Positions 1 through 14,353 of a stretch of 64,000 bases of DNA are shown one piece after another. The position numbers were made by a program, and so were the translations under genes. The notes below the pieces were generated by a model. The model was not told the DNA's origin and ran no database searches. It saw only the letters and a list, made by a program, of their open reading frames with translations. Within the stretch, counting starts at the first letter, position 1. Each line of letters starts with the position of its first letter. The stretch lies in contig NC_135362.1 of assembly GCF_051622035.1 (NCBI RefSeq), forward strand, positions 17,136,501 to 17,200,500, in the 5' to 3' direction. This stretch comes from Arctopsyche grandis (Eukaryota; Arthropoda; Insecta; Trichoptera; Hydropsychidae).

Positions 1-164
1 TTTATATACATATGTATGTAACTAAAATAAAATAAAGATTTTGGAATATTTCAACAAAATATGACTATTGCACCATTATGTAGGCATCTAAAGACATAAT
101 GGTTTTCTCAATCGTACGGATCAAAATGATCATAATAAATTACAACAAAATAAGTATTTATTGG

Positions 165-450
165 TCAAAGGGTGAGAAACTTAAGGAACATATATGTGCA
201 CTAGCAGAGAGTGAAAGTAAGAAGTGGCAGTGGGCAGGACATGTGGCTAACGAATTGATGACGAACAACGAAAGTGCTCGAATGGTACGTAAGTTCATAT
301 ACTCGTAAGAGAGTAAAGAATGTCGAATGGAAATTGTTTGGATATACCATACATACCTACTAAGGACGATTACAGAAATTGCACAATATAGCCAGGAATG
401 GAAGTAAATTATGGACGATACGGATCAATAAATGAGATGACTACTGATGA
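165..450 (+). mobile_element. LINE endonuclease-RT C-terminal remnant
   Basis: An open stretch encodes SESKKWQWAGHVANELM followed by ARMVRKF, matching the KWQWAGH block near the end of RTE-type polyproteins. Downstream, out of frame, a TEIAQYSQEWK-like segment fits the very C-terminus. It is short and degenerate. Confidence 0.6.
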
Positions 451-690
451 GTGACTACAATAGACTATCCTCTAACTTCAGATATGTTTAATAATTTTTT
501 TGTAAATTCTTTCATATCATTTACGAAACAGTAGAACGGTCAGTATCGCCCATTATAAAGAGACTTTCATTCAGTAGTAAATATGTAGTGAAAGTTTGTA
601 TATGTATATGAAATTCAAACACAATTCATCCTCAATAATAAGGCCTTAAAATGTCTAGTAAAAAAAAATTACTTAATTATAAAATACATA

Positions 691-735
691 CTAGTGTTTG
701 TACCCGCCTTCGCTCGGTATTTTTAATATAAACCG
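691..735 (-). mobile_element. Helitron-like 3' terminus
   Basis: Read on the minus strand, this ends in CTAGT (695-691), preceded by a GC-rich imperfect hairpin GAGCGAAGGCGGGT. The same end occurs at 11510. Helitrons end in CTRR with a hairpin just upstream. The 5' end (TC) is not identified. Confidence 0.4.
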
Positions 736-2279
736 CTTAAACATGGCCAATCTAATAACATTTAATTAAATTTAAGTTAACATTTTATTAAATTTATTTG
801 AATAGTTTTATTTTATTTAAATGTATTTGAATAGTTTTATTTTATTTAAATTTATTTGAATAGTTTTATTTTATTTAAATTTATTTGAATAGTCATTTGT
901 TTTTTTCTACGAACCAAACAAACATACAAAGTATCTTTCGAAATTATATATTTAGAAATAAAGGAATACTCAAATACTTATTTGGTTCACCTGTATATTT
1001 TGTGTTTATTTATTTTTATTTTTTAAAATAATTTTTTGCCAGTGTCTTTACAGTTTCATTACCAAAACGAGACTGGCCAAACATTTAAATAACAAAAAAA
1101 TTAAACGAAAAAGAAAAAAAATGATAAAAAAGAACATGATAAATATTTTAAATTGTAAAGCAAAAACAAATAAATAAATTTAAAAATTAAAAAAAAGTAA
1201 CAAAATCGGAAAAGTTGATAGTTGACACATACATATACTACATACAAAACAATTTAGATATCGATTTGATAAATCAATTTTTAATACTAAATATTATAGA
1301 GGCATATTTTAGAAATTACAGCATATCAATTCCATTATTTCGTGTCATTAAAAGTCCGAATTTTTCATTCGCATGTTATGTAATTCTATCGCACCTGTAT
1401 TGTGTTTTATATATTTGGTAATTTTAAAACAAAAAAAATTAGGACCATGTTTATGAATATTGCAATGCATCCGAATCGTCTCTTTGTAGGTCCAATCACA
1501 CGGTAGAGAAAATCCCAGTGCCGACGCTCGCGTCATTACCGCGAGCCAGGGGTTCCGGACCTTTTTTTTATTTAAGCGTGGTTTATTTAATGGGGTCTTT
1601 GCGGTTATTCGGTAATTTTAGTTTGGCTATATCCTCCCCTTCCCTCACGTACAATCCGCATAAGCCTTGTTTATTGCTTTGCGAGTTTTCTCCCGTGCGG
1701 ACCCCGCTTCTGTGGGTAGGGGTTGTACTAACTCCCAGTGTTCTCCTTGGATTTTGCTTCGGTCTTTGGAAAATGGCCGACACTGCGTTTATATTTTACA
1801 ACTTTTCGTGTTGTTAGCTTATGACCGATCTGTGTAGAACGCATCGTTATAAAACCGCACGTCGGGATTCGATAGATATAAAACGCTTAATTGCGGTCAA
1901 TATATACCCAGGCGTACACGTACCGTATCGAACGATTTTATCGCGCTGAGCCGCAATCATAATTACATATCTATAAATGAAACTAAACAAAGTTTCACTG
2001 TCTATTTTTTTACCAATAAACAATTAACACATAATTATAAACATTAAGTAAGTACATTTAGATCTAAAGTGCAACCTGGATAGCATATTGAACTGTCATA
2101 ATTTGTGGCACGATATTACATACTATTGAAAGCGAATCGTATCGGTAATAATGTTTACTTTCATTTATTAAAAGTTACAAATCAATGCCTTTATGAAATG
2201 AAATCAGTAATTAAAATCAATAAAACCAATAATAATAGAGAAAAGAATATAGATGTGTATAAGTATGTTTTAATGTATC

Positions 2280-2935
2280 TGATTTCCCGACTTTTTCAAT
2301 TCCCGGGACACGGGACGGAGCTTGGAATCGTTCCCTGAATTTCCGGGATCCTGGGACTTATTAAATTAAATTTATTTTTTATTGATAAAAAAAATTATTT
2401 ATTTAGAACATATTAAATAAGTAAGTATATCTTTTAACAGTAAAAAATGTAATATAAAATTAAATTGATATGAAATCGCTTCTTAAGAATACTAAATTAT
2501 TTAAATCTAATATCATTTTATAAGATCTAGATTTGGTACAAATATTTCCAGCAATGGAAAAAAATTTTATGTATATTTTCATTTATTTTTTAAAGTCCAG
2601 GCTATTTTTTTGTACGTTATTTTGTAGATTTGTCTGTGATAACTTCTCATTTAATTTTTCATTCATAGTCAAACACACAATCTTCATCAGAATCTAAAAG
2701 AGTTTCATCAATTGTGGAATCATCTATACTAGAAGGATACAATCACTTCATAATAGTTTCATCGTAGGGTATACATTTACCTTTATTATAAAATTTAATG
2801 AACGTTATGATTGAAATATTTTTTCCGGGATTCGAGATGAGAATTCCCGGGACACAAGACAAAAAAAATTCCGTGAATTCCCGGAAATTTTTGTCCTGGG
2901 TCGACCTGGATCAAAAACCCTAGTATTATATGTAT
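2280..2935. mobile_element. Degraded element with CCCGGGAC-type ends
   Basis: Both edges carry TTCCCGGGACAC motifs (about 2300 and 2845). A minus-strand acidic open stretch (DDSTIDETLLDSDED) lies near 2735-2680, resembling the C-terminal tail of a transposase. Class not established. Confidence 0.35.
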
Positions 2936-5900
2936 GTATCTATAAATATATATTCAGTACCAATAAATTATTTTAACTAGCCATATTTACGATTAGTCAA
3001 TACAATCTAAATCTCATTACTGATCGTTAACACTACATGACAAATTCATGAGTTAATAACAATACTAATTGAATATAAGCATACATATGTATGTATGTGA
3101 AAATAATCTTTCAATTGTCTACGAAAAATGTTTACGATAACTGATTTATAGTCTTATATTTAGAAAAAAACAGCAAAAACTAGTACATATCCATTAAGAA
3201 TCGTGTCACAAGTAATGTTATGTATTGTATGCACTTATGTGTAAAGGTTTTCATGATACATAACATGTCCATATAATGGTATATTTATCAAATCGTTGAC
3301 ATTTTCTATTTTCTTTCAAACGAGGAGTAGCTTCCTTAAAGCATTTATTTGTAAATTTCACAAAAATTAAATTACAATTATTAATTTGCATATGCATGAC
3401 TCGTAGTAGACTTTATTCAAAAATCGATATTTAGCTCAAGTCAAATTATCATTTTAAGGTTAAACCCTTTCACGGTCAATTAAAAATTCGCACAAAAATA
3501 ATATATCAAAAGAGAGGTCGGTCATATCAGAAACACTTATTATGCAGGTCACACACTAACTTTCTTGCGTAAGACAGCGTGTATAATATAATATAATAGT
3601 ATCAACGAAAGGAATCGAGGTAAATCGAACGCCCTGGGCGACGTTATAAGAGGGGTGAAATTTCAATTGTAATCTAAAGCGAGCAGATCGAAACGAAAAG
3701 CTTATTTCAAAATATGAAATAGTGCTATATACAAATTTCGTTTCGATTGGGTCATCGTTCCGACGCAAATGACGACTCGGCCACGGTGAATCGGTCCAGA
3801 TCGACCGAGAGATAAAAACCGCGAGGCCGACTTCCGGTTGTCGACTTTTTGTCGTCGATGTAATTAAAGGAGAATAAAATGCGCGATCAAAGCGACACTC
3901 TGGTGGTCGGTCGCTTTCTCTTAGGCAAATCTGCGAAACGGTGGCTCTCCTTATCGCTGTTTGCTTCAACGGCATTCGTGTTTGTCAGCAAATAACAATA
4001 TTAGTGAAACGAATGCTGCTCGGTCTCTTCGAATATGTACGTTTGCTTCGTGGAGCATGATGGCGCAGTGTCATCACTGGGTCGTTAGTTATCCGTGAAC
4101 AGATGTAAATAACCGGATTTTGTGCTCAGAATGCATCTGCGATGATCCACTTAATGGAGGATGGGAGATAATTCTAACGTGCTTAATTTCAAACATCCAT
4201 TTCTCTACTTCTTGACGAATTTGTGTAAACAACGTCAGTTTTAAACCAATATTTACAACCAAGTATCATTCATTCACCACTGGACGATGTCCTATCCAAC
4301 ACGTTTCCGTTCTTATTTGTTACATTAATCCTTTTGACTTCAACGCACTTCTACATATAATACATTATATTGGGCACCATTTCAAATATATCCTCGTCTA
4401 CTTAAGTTCCATCTACTCTTTTAAGCCCCATGTGAGATCCATTGGCTCTCACGCTTTACCCTTATGATTATTCTAGTTTCACTAAACCTCATTTATGTAA
4501 TGTAGAAATATGCACTTTTGAAGGTTTTTCGGATGAAATTACACATGTTTTCTATTATATGGAGCACTAATTATAGAGTCCATTGCTTGAGAGTTGAGAG
4601 AGTACAGAGGTTTCTCTGGCAATCGTATACGTATGATAGTTTACGGTCGCTATCCTTGGCTCTACTTTAGTGCCTACTTGCTGGGAGCACTAGGTTATGA
4701 TTCCTTTGAGGCACAACGTACAGTATATTTGAGAAAACATTTCTAAAAGTAACTGGTTGGTTTGGTGGGCAATCATCGAATTCCTGAAGAATTAAGCTTC
4801 AATGTTCACAGTCAACTCAGCTACATTGGATACCGCAGTTTGTTCTCTTTTCCTGTGGCACGTATTAACTTGATGGCTTCGTCACCTGTTGCAACGGACA
4901 TCAAGCTTCTCAACCATATTTCTTTTAACTTGGATTTTTTTAATCAAAATATGCTGATCTAGTTGAGTGGTTGTTTTATTTGTTTTCGAAAATATTTTAT
5001 TCGTTATGTTTATCATTGTTATTATCATGTTTTGTTTTGCATTCATACTTATTGTATCATTTTTTTTTTGTTTAGCCACAGTGATGATTTGGAGCTAATC
5101 TGTAATGTCAGTATGGCAAATTCGTATAAATAAAATATAAGAAATAAATATTCTCTACTTTAATAATTTAAAATCAAACTAAATAAGTTCATAGTTTAAC
5201 ATTCGATATTCCATGACTAAGATACAAAATTTTTAAAGTTTAATGACGTTCATATCATATTCTGTTATAGAAAATGCTGATATTTGACGCGTAATCCTTG
5301 GATTCGCCACGTAAATGTCCTCATCAGCTAAAATAACCTAATGATTCCGGCAAGCAACGTGTTAACGGTTATATACGCGCGTCACAAAAGTAGAAAAAAA
5401 ATCGCAAGGTCATTTCATTTTGATATTACAACCACATTTTTCATTTGCAAAACAAAAAAATCAACTCGACGTCGGTAGAGTGTATGTATGCTAATTATTA
5501 TTATTGGCAAACGCTATACAATATGGTTAACACTTTCCTATTCTCAGTTCATTGATTTAACATTACGCAACGCGTCTATGTAAAAATAACAATGTATTAT
5601 TTTATTCAATAAATTGATGATTCACATGTAACCTAATAAAACGAATTATTAAACAAAAAAAGTTATTTCATTCGCTTAACGTCACTGTTATTAAACAATA
5701 TACTTATGTATAATATCTGTAATATGAGGAAGCATTTCCCATCGCTATATTTTTCTCAGGTGATAAACGGGTTTAATTAAATTATTTAATGTCGTCGCTT
5801 AATTCTAACACCTGTCCAAACACCATACATTTAATATTTGAGATTCATACAAACACTTAAAACAAGTATCATATTACAAAAGTAAAATTATAAATTTAAC

Positions 5901-7892
5901 TATGTATATAAATATATATGTATTTCATGGAAATTAGATATTCTACATACGTAATAAAAATGCCGCATTTAAAATGAAAACACGACAAGTCGCATAAAAA
6001 CGATAAAAAAGCATTTAAAAAAAGTCTCCATCCTTGAACGTTTGAATATCAGAATTCATGGTAATTCTGCAAACTTGCGGTTTTCCGAATGCAAAAATTA
6101 CCCTCAAGATCTCGGCAGGAGTTAAATATATTCTAACCCACAAGCGTCCTCCTCGACTCCAATCTGTCCCGGCTCAAACTTTAGGAAACGAGTAATTACT
6201 TAAGAGATTGGCTGACCAGGATATAAATCCGGGATTGAGGATTAGCCTCCCACCCTCCTCCCCCTCCCCTACAGCCCTTCACCTCCGTTTGCGAAAACTT
6301 CAACACCGACCGGCACTTTGGGCATAATCGAGCCTTTTCACCGCAAGCGAAACTTAAGTTTTGGAGTATCTACATGCTTTCTAGTTGATTCGTTAGAGGA
6401 GGCAGCTTCATCTTGGAGCAGCAGCGGATGTATATAATTTAATAAATCGATCCTTTGTATTCCAGCGTGCTGATCGTAAAGGCAAACTTCGAACATCATG
6501 GTATGTAGTACCATAAAATATTCCACTTTACAAAATATTATGTTTTTTGAATATTAATTCTTAGATTTCATCATGCAATATAAAACGAAAACAAAGAAAA
6601 GTATTATCAGTAACAAACTTCAAATTTTAATATTCGATTACTATTGATATTTCTTTAAAATTTTACATTTATTGAAAATAAAATTAAGTACATATTTATA
6701 TTTAAAAATCAGAACCTACATATTAAGTCAAAGATCAACCTGCATCACAGAATCTACTTCGCTTATACAAACATACATACATATATACATATGTACATTG
6801 ACTGTGGTAACTCCTATAAACTTACTACTTTTGAAAACGTTATGCCACGTTAGCTTTTACTGTAACCCAACTGTTTTCCCTTTTCCCCAATTAAATTTTA
6901 TATACATACATATATGTATACATAAACAGTTAATACGGAAAAAAATTTACGCTATCATTGCGTTATTTCATTGCAAACTAATCGGTTCAAGCAAGCGTGA
7001 ACATAAACGATATTTGTTCAACTATATTTTTCACAGTTCGAAAAATAATAGATAACATAATTATCTGGCAGTGTTTCGTCTACAATACCAATTACGACAT
7101 CAGTTTTTTAATCAACGAATCATTCCGTCTGGCGATGGAAAGATCTAGCAAGAAGACAGCCATCGCAAACCGCCACGTCCGCGATCCCTTCTCGAAATTA
7201 CAATCGACCGAGAAACAGATAACTCAATTGATGCGAACGATTCCTTCACCCGGTTGATGTGTATACTATATGTATAATATACAACCGAACCATATCCGAT
7301 CTTCACGACAACTTCCTCGGTTCTCTCCCACACTTTCTAAAACGCCGAAACGTGAACAATGTACCGCCAACGATGCGACGGTCCATTGTCTCTACATGAT
7401 GTCGTTTATTTTTATGTTTTGGGTTATTTAATTATCGCACAATCGATGATCGTAAACACGCCAACATGTGTATTCCGTTCCGTAAATGCAGCCATTCAAC
7501 GAACAGGTGAGTCATCTCGATTTGTTCAGGTGAACGGATGCTACACGTGTTTCAATGCTTCCTTTGAATTTTATTAATCAAAACTGGTTCCGAGTATTAT
7601 TTTTGGAATCATGCAAATGAATGTACGAACATCCGGAAAGCTTACAGAATTTCAGAATGATGCCTTCAAGGTTTATGCAAAGTCTTCGTTTTACTGTAAT
7701 TGAATTCAACATCAATAAAAATAAATTGATCGAAACCATTCAATAGATTATTTTTATTGCATAATAGCACACGTCACTCTTTAGACGTATGGTCACTGGA
7801 TCGGAATCAATTCTAAGAAGATGATAACCCATTTATCAGCGATTCATTAAAAATACAAATGTTACTTTTAATGAGTAACATTAATGTAATAA

Positions 7893-8148
7893 ATAAGCCG
7901 TTATATTTGAAAGTGGCGGAAGTCTAATTTTCAGTTCCAAAAAAACTTCTGTTTGATTTTAATTCACAAATTGTTATCACTTATTTTAATTCGATATGTC
8001 CAGAATCTCGGAAAAGCAGAATAAACATATTACAGGCCACCAGTATTTGTAAATACTGTTAAACGCAAAACATTATATTTAATATTTAGGAGATATTTCT
8101 CGAAATGAAGAAAAGTGGACTTTCAAATATTATACATATAATGGCTCA
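7893..8148. mobile_element. MITE with GAGCCGTTATA terminal inverted repeats, copy B
   Basis: Ends are AGCCGTTATATTTGAAAGT and an inverted, degraded version at 8125-8148. The interior shares CAGAATCTCGGAAAAGCA and the AAATACTGTT segment with the copy at 50781, in inverted order. Confidence 0.6.
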
Positions 8149-9577
8149 AATTGACTAGCACATTTCATCGAACAGATAATTTAAATTATAAACATATTTT
8201 TCAAATGCACTTACAATATCTGAATATGTGAGCTTTTTATAAATATACACTTATTGCATGTAATACGTAAATACATATGTATGCGAAAGAATTTTAGAAA
8301 AGAGTTCAAACTGTATACAAAAAAAAAAGAGGTTCTAAATACATTAGATATTTGCTCTGAATAATTTTATGGCAAAAAATTTAACTGTGTAAATTATAAT
8401 ATGAGCACTACTTTTTTCATATTAAAAGTCAGATTCATTCATTAAAATGATGTGTATAAACATGAAAGAACTTCACCAGAGGAAAAGTTAACCTTCTAAC
8501 GGCTAAGAGGTCATATAAAAATATGCATATCAAACGAAATTCAACATCGATATTAAAACAACGTGAAAAATTCCGCTCTCGCATAACCAGTTTGCCCCAG
8601 TTGTTGCACCATTTGCACAACCATTTCACAATATGCAAGGACGTTCACTGCAACGCACAAGGACGGATACATACATATAAAATCCGCAATACATTTAAAA
8701 CAACAAAGGATTATGCGCCATGTCATCATATACCGGATCGTACCTTCGATATGACCACAAAACCGCAGAATTATCGTCATGCATTCTACCAGTTTTTTAG
8801 TTGATCATTAACCCATGAGTGTCATCAGCGAAATCAGCTGTTCGGAGGTTCACCGACTCGTATAACCTTAATATTATAAATCGAAATTTCAAAATAAAAC
8901 TGATGATAAAGATCCGGTGGAAAAAAAACGTTGATAAACTGCGGTCGTTTCGTGACCGAATTTCGTCCGACCATAAAATCGTCGCGACCCACATAGTGCG
9001 GAAATGTATTCACGAGTCAAAAACGTAACGTAAAATAATAACAAGAAAACTGTACCAAAATAATAATAATGCATAGGAGCCGTCGCTAATTTCAATAATC
9101 GATGTGTATCATCACGCCGTTGTAACCGACGGGCAAATTGCGATCGCGTGTGTTTTATCATCAATGTACATATATTATATACGTATAGGTATGACGGGGG
9201 AAATTCCGCATGTGAAAAATGGTCTGTCGTTTTTCCGCCGCTCGGGTGACTATTGTTCAACGAATACGCGGTCACAATTTATTGAAAAAAAAGCGACAAA
9301 TTGCGACTCCCCCAATTTCAGACTCATTCCATTTAAACCGCAATACTTATTTAAATATCTTTTTGATTTTTATTAACAGCACTCGTTTGCTACCTAGTAT
9401 ATTATTTTATGATTGTGTAGGAAGTCTGTTGACAACTTTTCGAAAGCAGTTCCAAAAAAATAAATGAAAGTGTCACCGTAAAATCGAACTCTACGTACAA
9501 AGCAATAATAAAAAGACTCAAATTTAAAAATTTACACTATAATAGCAGCGATGAACCTTTTTCATCTCACGTATTTA

Positions 9578-9611
9578 TATAAAAACAAGTACATATGTAC
9601 TTGTTTTTATA
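9578..9611. repeat. Perfect 34-bp palindrome
   Basis: Sequence centred at 9594/9595 (AACAAGTACATATGTACTTG in the middle) reads the same on both strands. No neighbouring gene. Confidence 0.9.
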
Positions 9612-9905
9612 GGTTCCGTAGGTTATGAAAGTGAACTAAAGTCCATAATTTTTCAATGTTAGATAATTTGATAATAAACATAAAAATTTGAGTACACAAG
9701 AGATGGCAAATACGTGTTGAAATTCATTTATTATATGTACATCAAAATCGTTGAATGACTATTTGTTGAATATTCAACGAATTATATTTTACCGTGATGC
9801 CATTATGGTTTGCCCCTGATCGACACCTATGGTATTAAACTAGTTCATATATAAATTTGAAATCATATTCAAATATTAGTGAAAAATAGACAAATAGTAG
9901 TGACA

Positions 9906-9986
9906 AACCGTTTCAATAATGAAATCAGATAAATTGGCAAACTCTGAAAGGAAACGATCGACTTGGAGTCACAAATATCACAGCAC
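9906..9986 (-). repeat. SINE body fragment
   Basis: About 80 bases from ACCGTTTCAATAATGAAATC to GGAGTCACAAAT match the body of the SINE at 53815-54268 with a few changes. The tRNA-like head is not present. Confidence 0.65.
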
Positions 9987-11509
9987 TGCAGAAGTATTAC
10001 GAATAAATTATTTTCAACGAAGCTGAACTTGTTGAAGTCTAGGACTTGAACTTATATTGCGGGTTACATTAAGTATTTGTACTTAAAAATGAATGATACG
10101 CAACATGAATAAAAATAAAGTAAAAAAATGGCTAATTTTGGACCACAAACAGATCTTATTTAACATCATTGGAATAGACCATAGTAATTTTTTTTATTAA
10201 AATAATAATAATTTGGTGATTGAGTAGTAAATTTTGGAAAAATAAAAATACATTATACCTGCGCCTATTTTTCAAGTTGATGTGGTCAAATTCGCTATTT
10301 TTTAATTATTAAATTTTGCTTTCGGGATTAAGTTTCAGATAACAGGGTGATTTCCATATCGATTATATAAATATGATATGTAAGTTCAACAATGACGATG
10401 GAAGTTGCAGAATGTATTTTTTAATGGTTTCGCGAATCGCGGAATCTACAGTGCACGTATCGATCGGCTAAACCGGTCTCGTGACATTAAAAAGAAAAAA
10501 ACATTATGGAATTCAACTTAAATACTTTTCATTTTAATTTATTATTAACGTCGAGTCCATAGCCGTCACTGTAAATTGCCTTTTTTCACAATTTGATCGT
10601 TCGATTAAATTGCATTTTTATGTTGAAACGTCGCATAATGGCCCACCTTTTGAACGTAACAAAATATATCTAATAACGCTTAATAGCGCCCATTTCGTTA
10701 TTTGAACGCTTGTTATAATTATCAGGAATGTCACGAATTTTTATACGGACAGAAGAAAATTTAATACATGAAAATTCAAAAGCTTGCCGCGCGTGTTAAA
10801 TTCCGCTTGATTTTTCTATGCCAAAAGCAAGTTTTTTTATCGAGGGGTTCATTTCGGTTACGCATCCCATGAAATATAATTTTTTTATTCATTTGAAAGT
10901 ATTGTGTTATTATTTGGAAACGTGATATTTTTGCATGAATACTGACAGGCATTCCGTAAATGGAATTAAGACGGCTTTGTATGGGAACTAACAAGGTCAA
11001 ACAGTTGGAATAGCCCATTCGATTTTCTTAAGAAGCCTTTCTGCAAAAAAATACATACACATTATTACATAAAGGCTATAACTTCAAGGAAAAATAAATA
11101 ATATTAAAAAGATATGCCAAGTATACAAATTAACATCAGTTCATCATATGAATAAAAAAAAGCGTCGACATGCCAATTGAAAACAAAAAAGAACAACCAT
11201 TTTGAAAGGTATACCAATGTATGATTCAAGTGGAACATACACATGTTACTATGATTCAATTACATATCTAACCCCATCAGTCAATAAGCTCCATTTAAAA
11301 AAACAGCTTTCAAATTGAATTATTATATACATACAACTAATATGTAATTTCGAAAGAGACTTTGTATGTAAGTATCATTGGTTGGGAACTTCGTAAAAAA
11401 TACAAAGTTTCTTTGACGACAATTCAATTGGTTGAATATTATATTTTTTTCGATTCAAATAAATTTAATAAAAAAACAAATGAATATTTACTATTAGATT
11501 CGCCATGGT

Positions 11510-11559
11510 TACGCTGCTTATAATACAAATACTGAGCGAAGCCGGGTAAAACAACTAGT
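11510..11559 (+). mobile_element. Helitron-like 3' terminus
   Basis: ACTGAGCGAAGCCGGGTAAA is followed by ACAACTAGT. It is the same end as at 691-735, in the other orientation, and about 10.8 kb away. Confidence 0.4.
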
Positions 11560-13021
11560 ATATAATAATCTTTAAATTTATTAAAATTGTTAAACTAACT
11601 TGTAAGTATGTACTTACTTTATATTTCGGTTAGCTGGTTCCCCGGCTGTATAAAAATTAAACGATACCAAGATTTCATAAACTGGGAAATGACTTTAGCC
11701 AATTTGATCTATTTAATATCAGTAAACATACATAATTTAAAACATTGTCACATTATCATTTCTCTAATATGTACAAAGGCTAAATGCATTTTATTTTTAT
11801 TTTTTTCATTTCATTTATTTATTCACTTCGGGTATCTTCATTGTTTAAAACACCTAGTTTTATATTGCTATATTAATATTGTTTTTTATTACTGTTCTAT
11901 TGTATTATGGTTTAAGGGTCCTTGCGGCCATATACATATGTATAAATAAATATACCGATGAACATTATTTTCCCGATAATTGAATCCCTTAGTTATACAC
12001 GACCAACGGTACACAGTTAGATCTTATTTACACAAGTACGTTCATAAATAATAGTATATCCACGTCACGATTTTATCTTGTTATCACTTCACTTCAGAGA
12101 AACGAATCCGACCCGTGATTTGACACGCATGCGCAATTCATAAATCGACCGGAAGTCAACTCCCCATACGGGGGGGGGGGCGCTCGCAGCGTGTTCGCTT
12201 TTCCACTTTTCCGTTTTCGGCGAGGCTTTCCTCCCGACGTGTGAGCCCATTTTCCGTTTTCAATGACGCGCTGATTATCTCCGCAGGAAGCATCTAAATA
12301 CGCGCCGGAAAAATCTCCAAACGAGGCGTTTCTATGCCGCTTCCGGCCGCTCATGTGTTCGCATTTCTAGAGACGTCTGCTCGCTGCGGTTTTCAACGTT
12401 TTCTCAGCTAAAAATAAATAAGGGTCGTTCCGAGGGGTTTTAATGACCCTCCGGCCCTGGAGTGCCGACTTCTGAGTGCTCGCCACGCGCGCCCGGTCTT
12501 GGCGTTTTGTTTTACTACCTTTTTCAGGGTGATAAAAATCCTCACATAAGACCTCGTGTACATTACACATTCCCCACATACATTGTATGTTGTAATTAAA
12601 TTAAATTAATCCAATTATATTTCAGAGAATAGAAAACTTGGTACTAAAACTGTACACACATAAATATAATCAATAGCTTATTATATTAATTCCTACAATA
12701 CTGCACATCCAATCTCTAAGTTCCACAAATATGTGAGTCACTACTATGTATATAATCACGGTGTTGCAAACATGTAATACATGTTTGCCGATAAAAATAA
12801 ATATTACATCTAAAAGTAGGGTGATAATGATAACGTTAAGTGAGTCGGCCTTGTTGAATTCCTATGACGTTGATATTATGTAAAGGTACGCAATGAAATT
12901 GCATGTCATTGGTAGGGTATATCTCAGGCATCGGCAATATATGACCCACGGGTCACCAACTGACTCATTTGACAATTTTAAGTGGCCCACTTGAATTAAG
13001 ACATCACTTGCCTGACAACAA

Positions 13022-13385
13022 TGTAGCGTGGACGTGTAGAGGAGTTTCCGAGATCGGAGTGAAAGACACAGTAGTCTTAGAGGTAGTTTATTGTTCTTGG
13101 TCCGTCAGCCTGCCAGCTCCGAATAAAGCACGGACCAAAACCGCCGAATATTTATACCCATCAGATACTCAGCACAAAGAGATCATTGGTCGATCGGTCG
13201 CGAGACGTTATTGGTTGTTGTATACAGCTCATTTATAAGCTGAGAGATATATGGTTTTATATTACATATGTATATATTTGGTTTTATATTATACTATACT
13301 ATTTGGCGTGAACGCGAAATCGGGTGATCACCGCTAATAAGCCAATGGCCGGCGAGAACCAATCACCTAATCTCACTATTATTCA
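13022..13385 (-). mobile_element. Possible solo LTR
   Basis: On the minus strand, this stretch runs from TGAATAATAG to CACGCTACA. It carries, in LTR-like order, a TATAAATA box (about 13155) and AATAAA (about 13125) before the 3' end. I find no matching target duplication, so the borders are uncertain. Confidence 0.35.
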
Positions 13386-13805
13386 CTAAAAGATAGTTTT
13401 AAAATGAAAATATCCATCGACCCGAAACATATTCTTAATCACATATTGGTTGATTTTGATCCGCAACCAAAAAAAGTTCCTGGCCGCTGGTACATATACC
13501 TTTTAGAATATTATAGGCAAAGGTTCAAGATAATCCGCATTAATTTGAGATGTAAACAAGCCCACATCCATATTGTCCAACAATGTAACATTTTTATAAG
13601 ATATGGAATATACAGTTACAGTATGTACTAGATAACCGGTCTATAAATGTGTGCAATTATCGAAGCAACCAAATGACAAACCCAAAATTCAATCGATAAC
13701 CATGACATTGTACATACATACATATGTAAACACATCACGGGTGATGTGACGTAGGGCAATACTAAACACAGCCATTCTCTGATAAAACGACCTATAGTAA
13801 GCACT

Positions 13806-13911
13806 TTTTTTAATGCATTTTAATGTTTAAGATTAATGTAAGTACCTACTTTAGTTGTGAGTAAAAGAGTACTTACATTAATCTTAAACATTAATTTACA
13901 ATGCATTTAAA
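13806..13911. repeat. Long hairpin
   Basis: Arms TTTAAGATTAATGTAAGTAC and its complement, extended to about 42 bases by TTTTTTAATGCATT, flank a 24-base loop. One arm has a short insertion. MITE-like and non-coding. Confidence 0.8.
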
Positions 13912-14029
13912 AAACTGATATTTCTATTGAAGAGATATCCTTCTATTCTAATCCTGCATATCTATAGAAGTTCATCATGAGTATAAAAGGCGCAATATTG
14001 AATATGCTATGTATACGATCGTTCTAATC

Positions 14030-14122
14030 ATGAAGGCCCACCCCCACTCCTCGCAAAAACAGCGGTTAGTGCAAAATCCCAGCGGGCGTATCTTTTCCGT
14101 GGAGTAGTGGTGAGCCTTCATA
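14030..14122. repeat. Small GC-rich hairpin element
   Basis: ATGAAGGCCCACCCCCACTCC-type left end (21 bases) pairs with its near complement at 14101-14122. The 50-base interior is GC-rich. It looks like a small MITE. Confidence 0.6.
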
Positions 14123-14307
14123 AATAAAACAACGTCTATAAATGAATCGTTAGCAAACGCAAACTACAGAACTACTATTGCATATATATTATAAACAGAG
14201 AACGTCGACATTGGTGTCATACGCAACAAACATGGAGAAGCAGAATTTTATTTTCAATCTGGAATCTATTTAGATATACAATGGTAGATCTATGTAAATG
14301 GTAGATC

Positions 14308-14353
14308 TATGTTGCTACTTGTAAACATATGTAATTGTTTACAAGTAGCAACA
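14308..14353. repeat. Short perfect hairpin
   Basis: ATGTTGCTACTTGTAAAC and its exact complement are separated by ATATGTAATT. A direct repeat of ATGGTAGATCTATGT precedes it (14280-14310). Confidence 0.85.

Noticed and set aside
3556-3975. 139-codon minus frame
   Set aside because: No recognisable domain or codon pattern, and the flanks have no convincing splice sites; treated as a GC-richer island.
12094-12579. Two minus frames in a GC-rich patch with a G10 run
   Set aside because: No similarity recognised; composition explains the openness.
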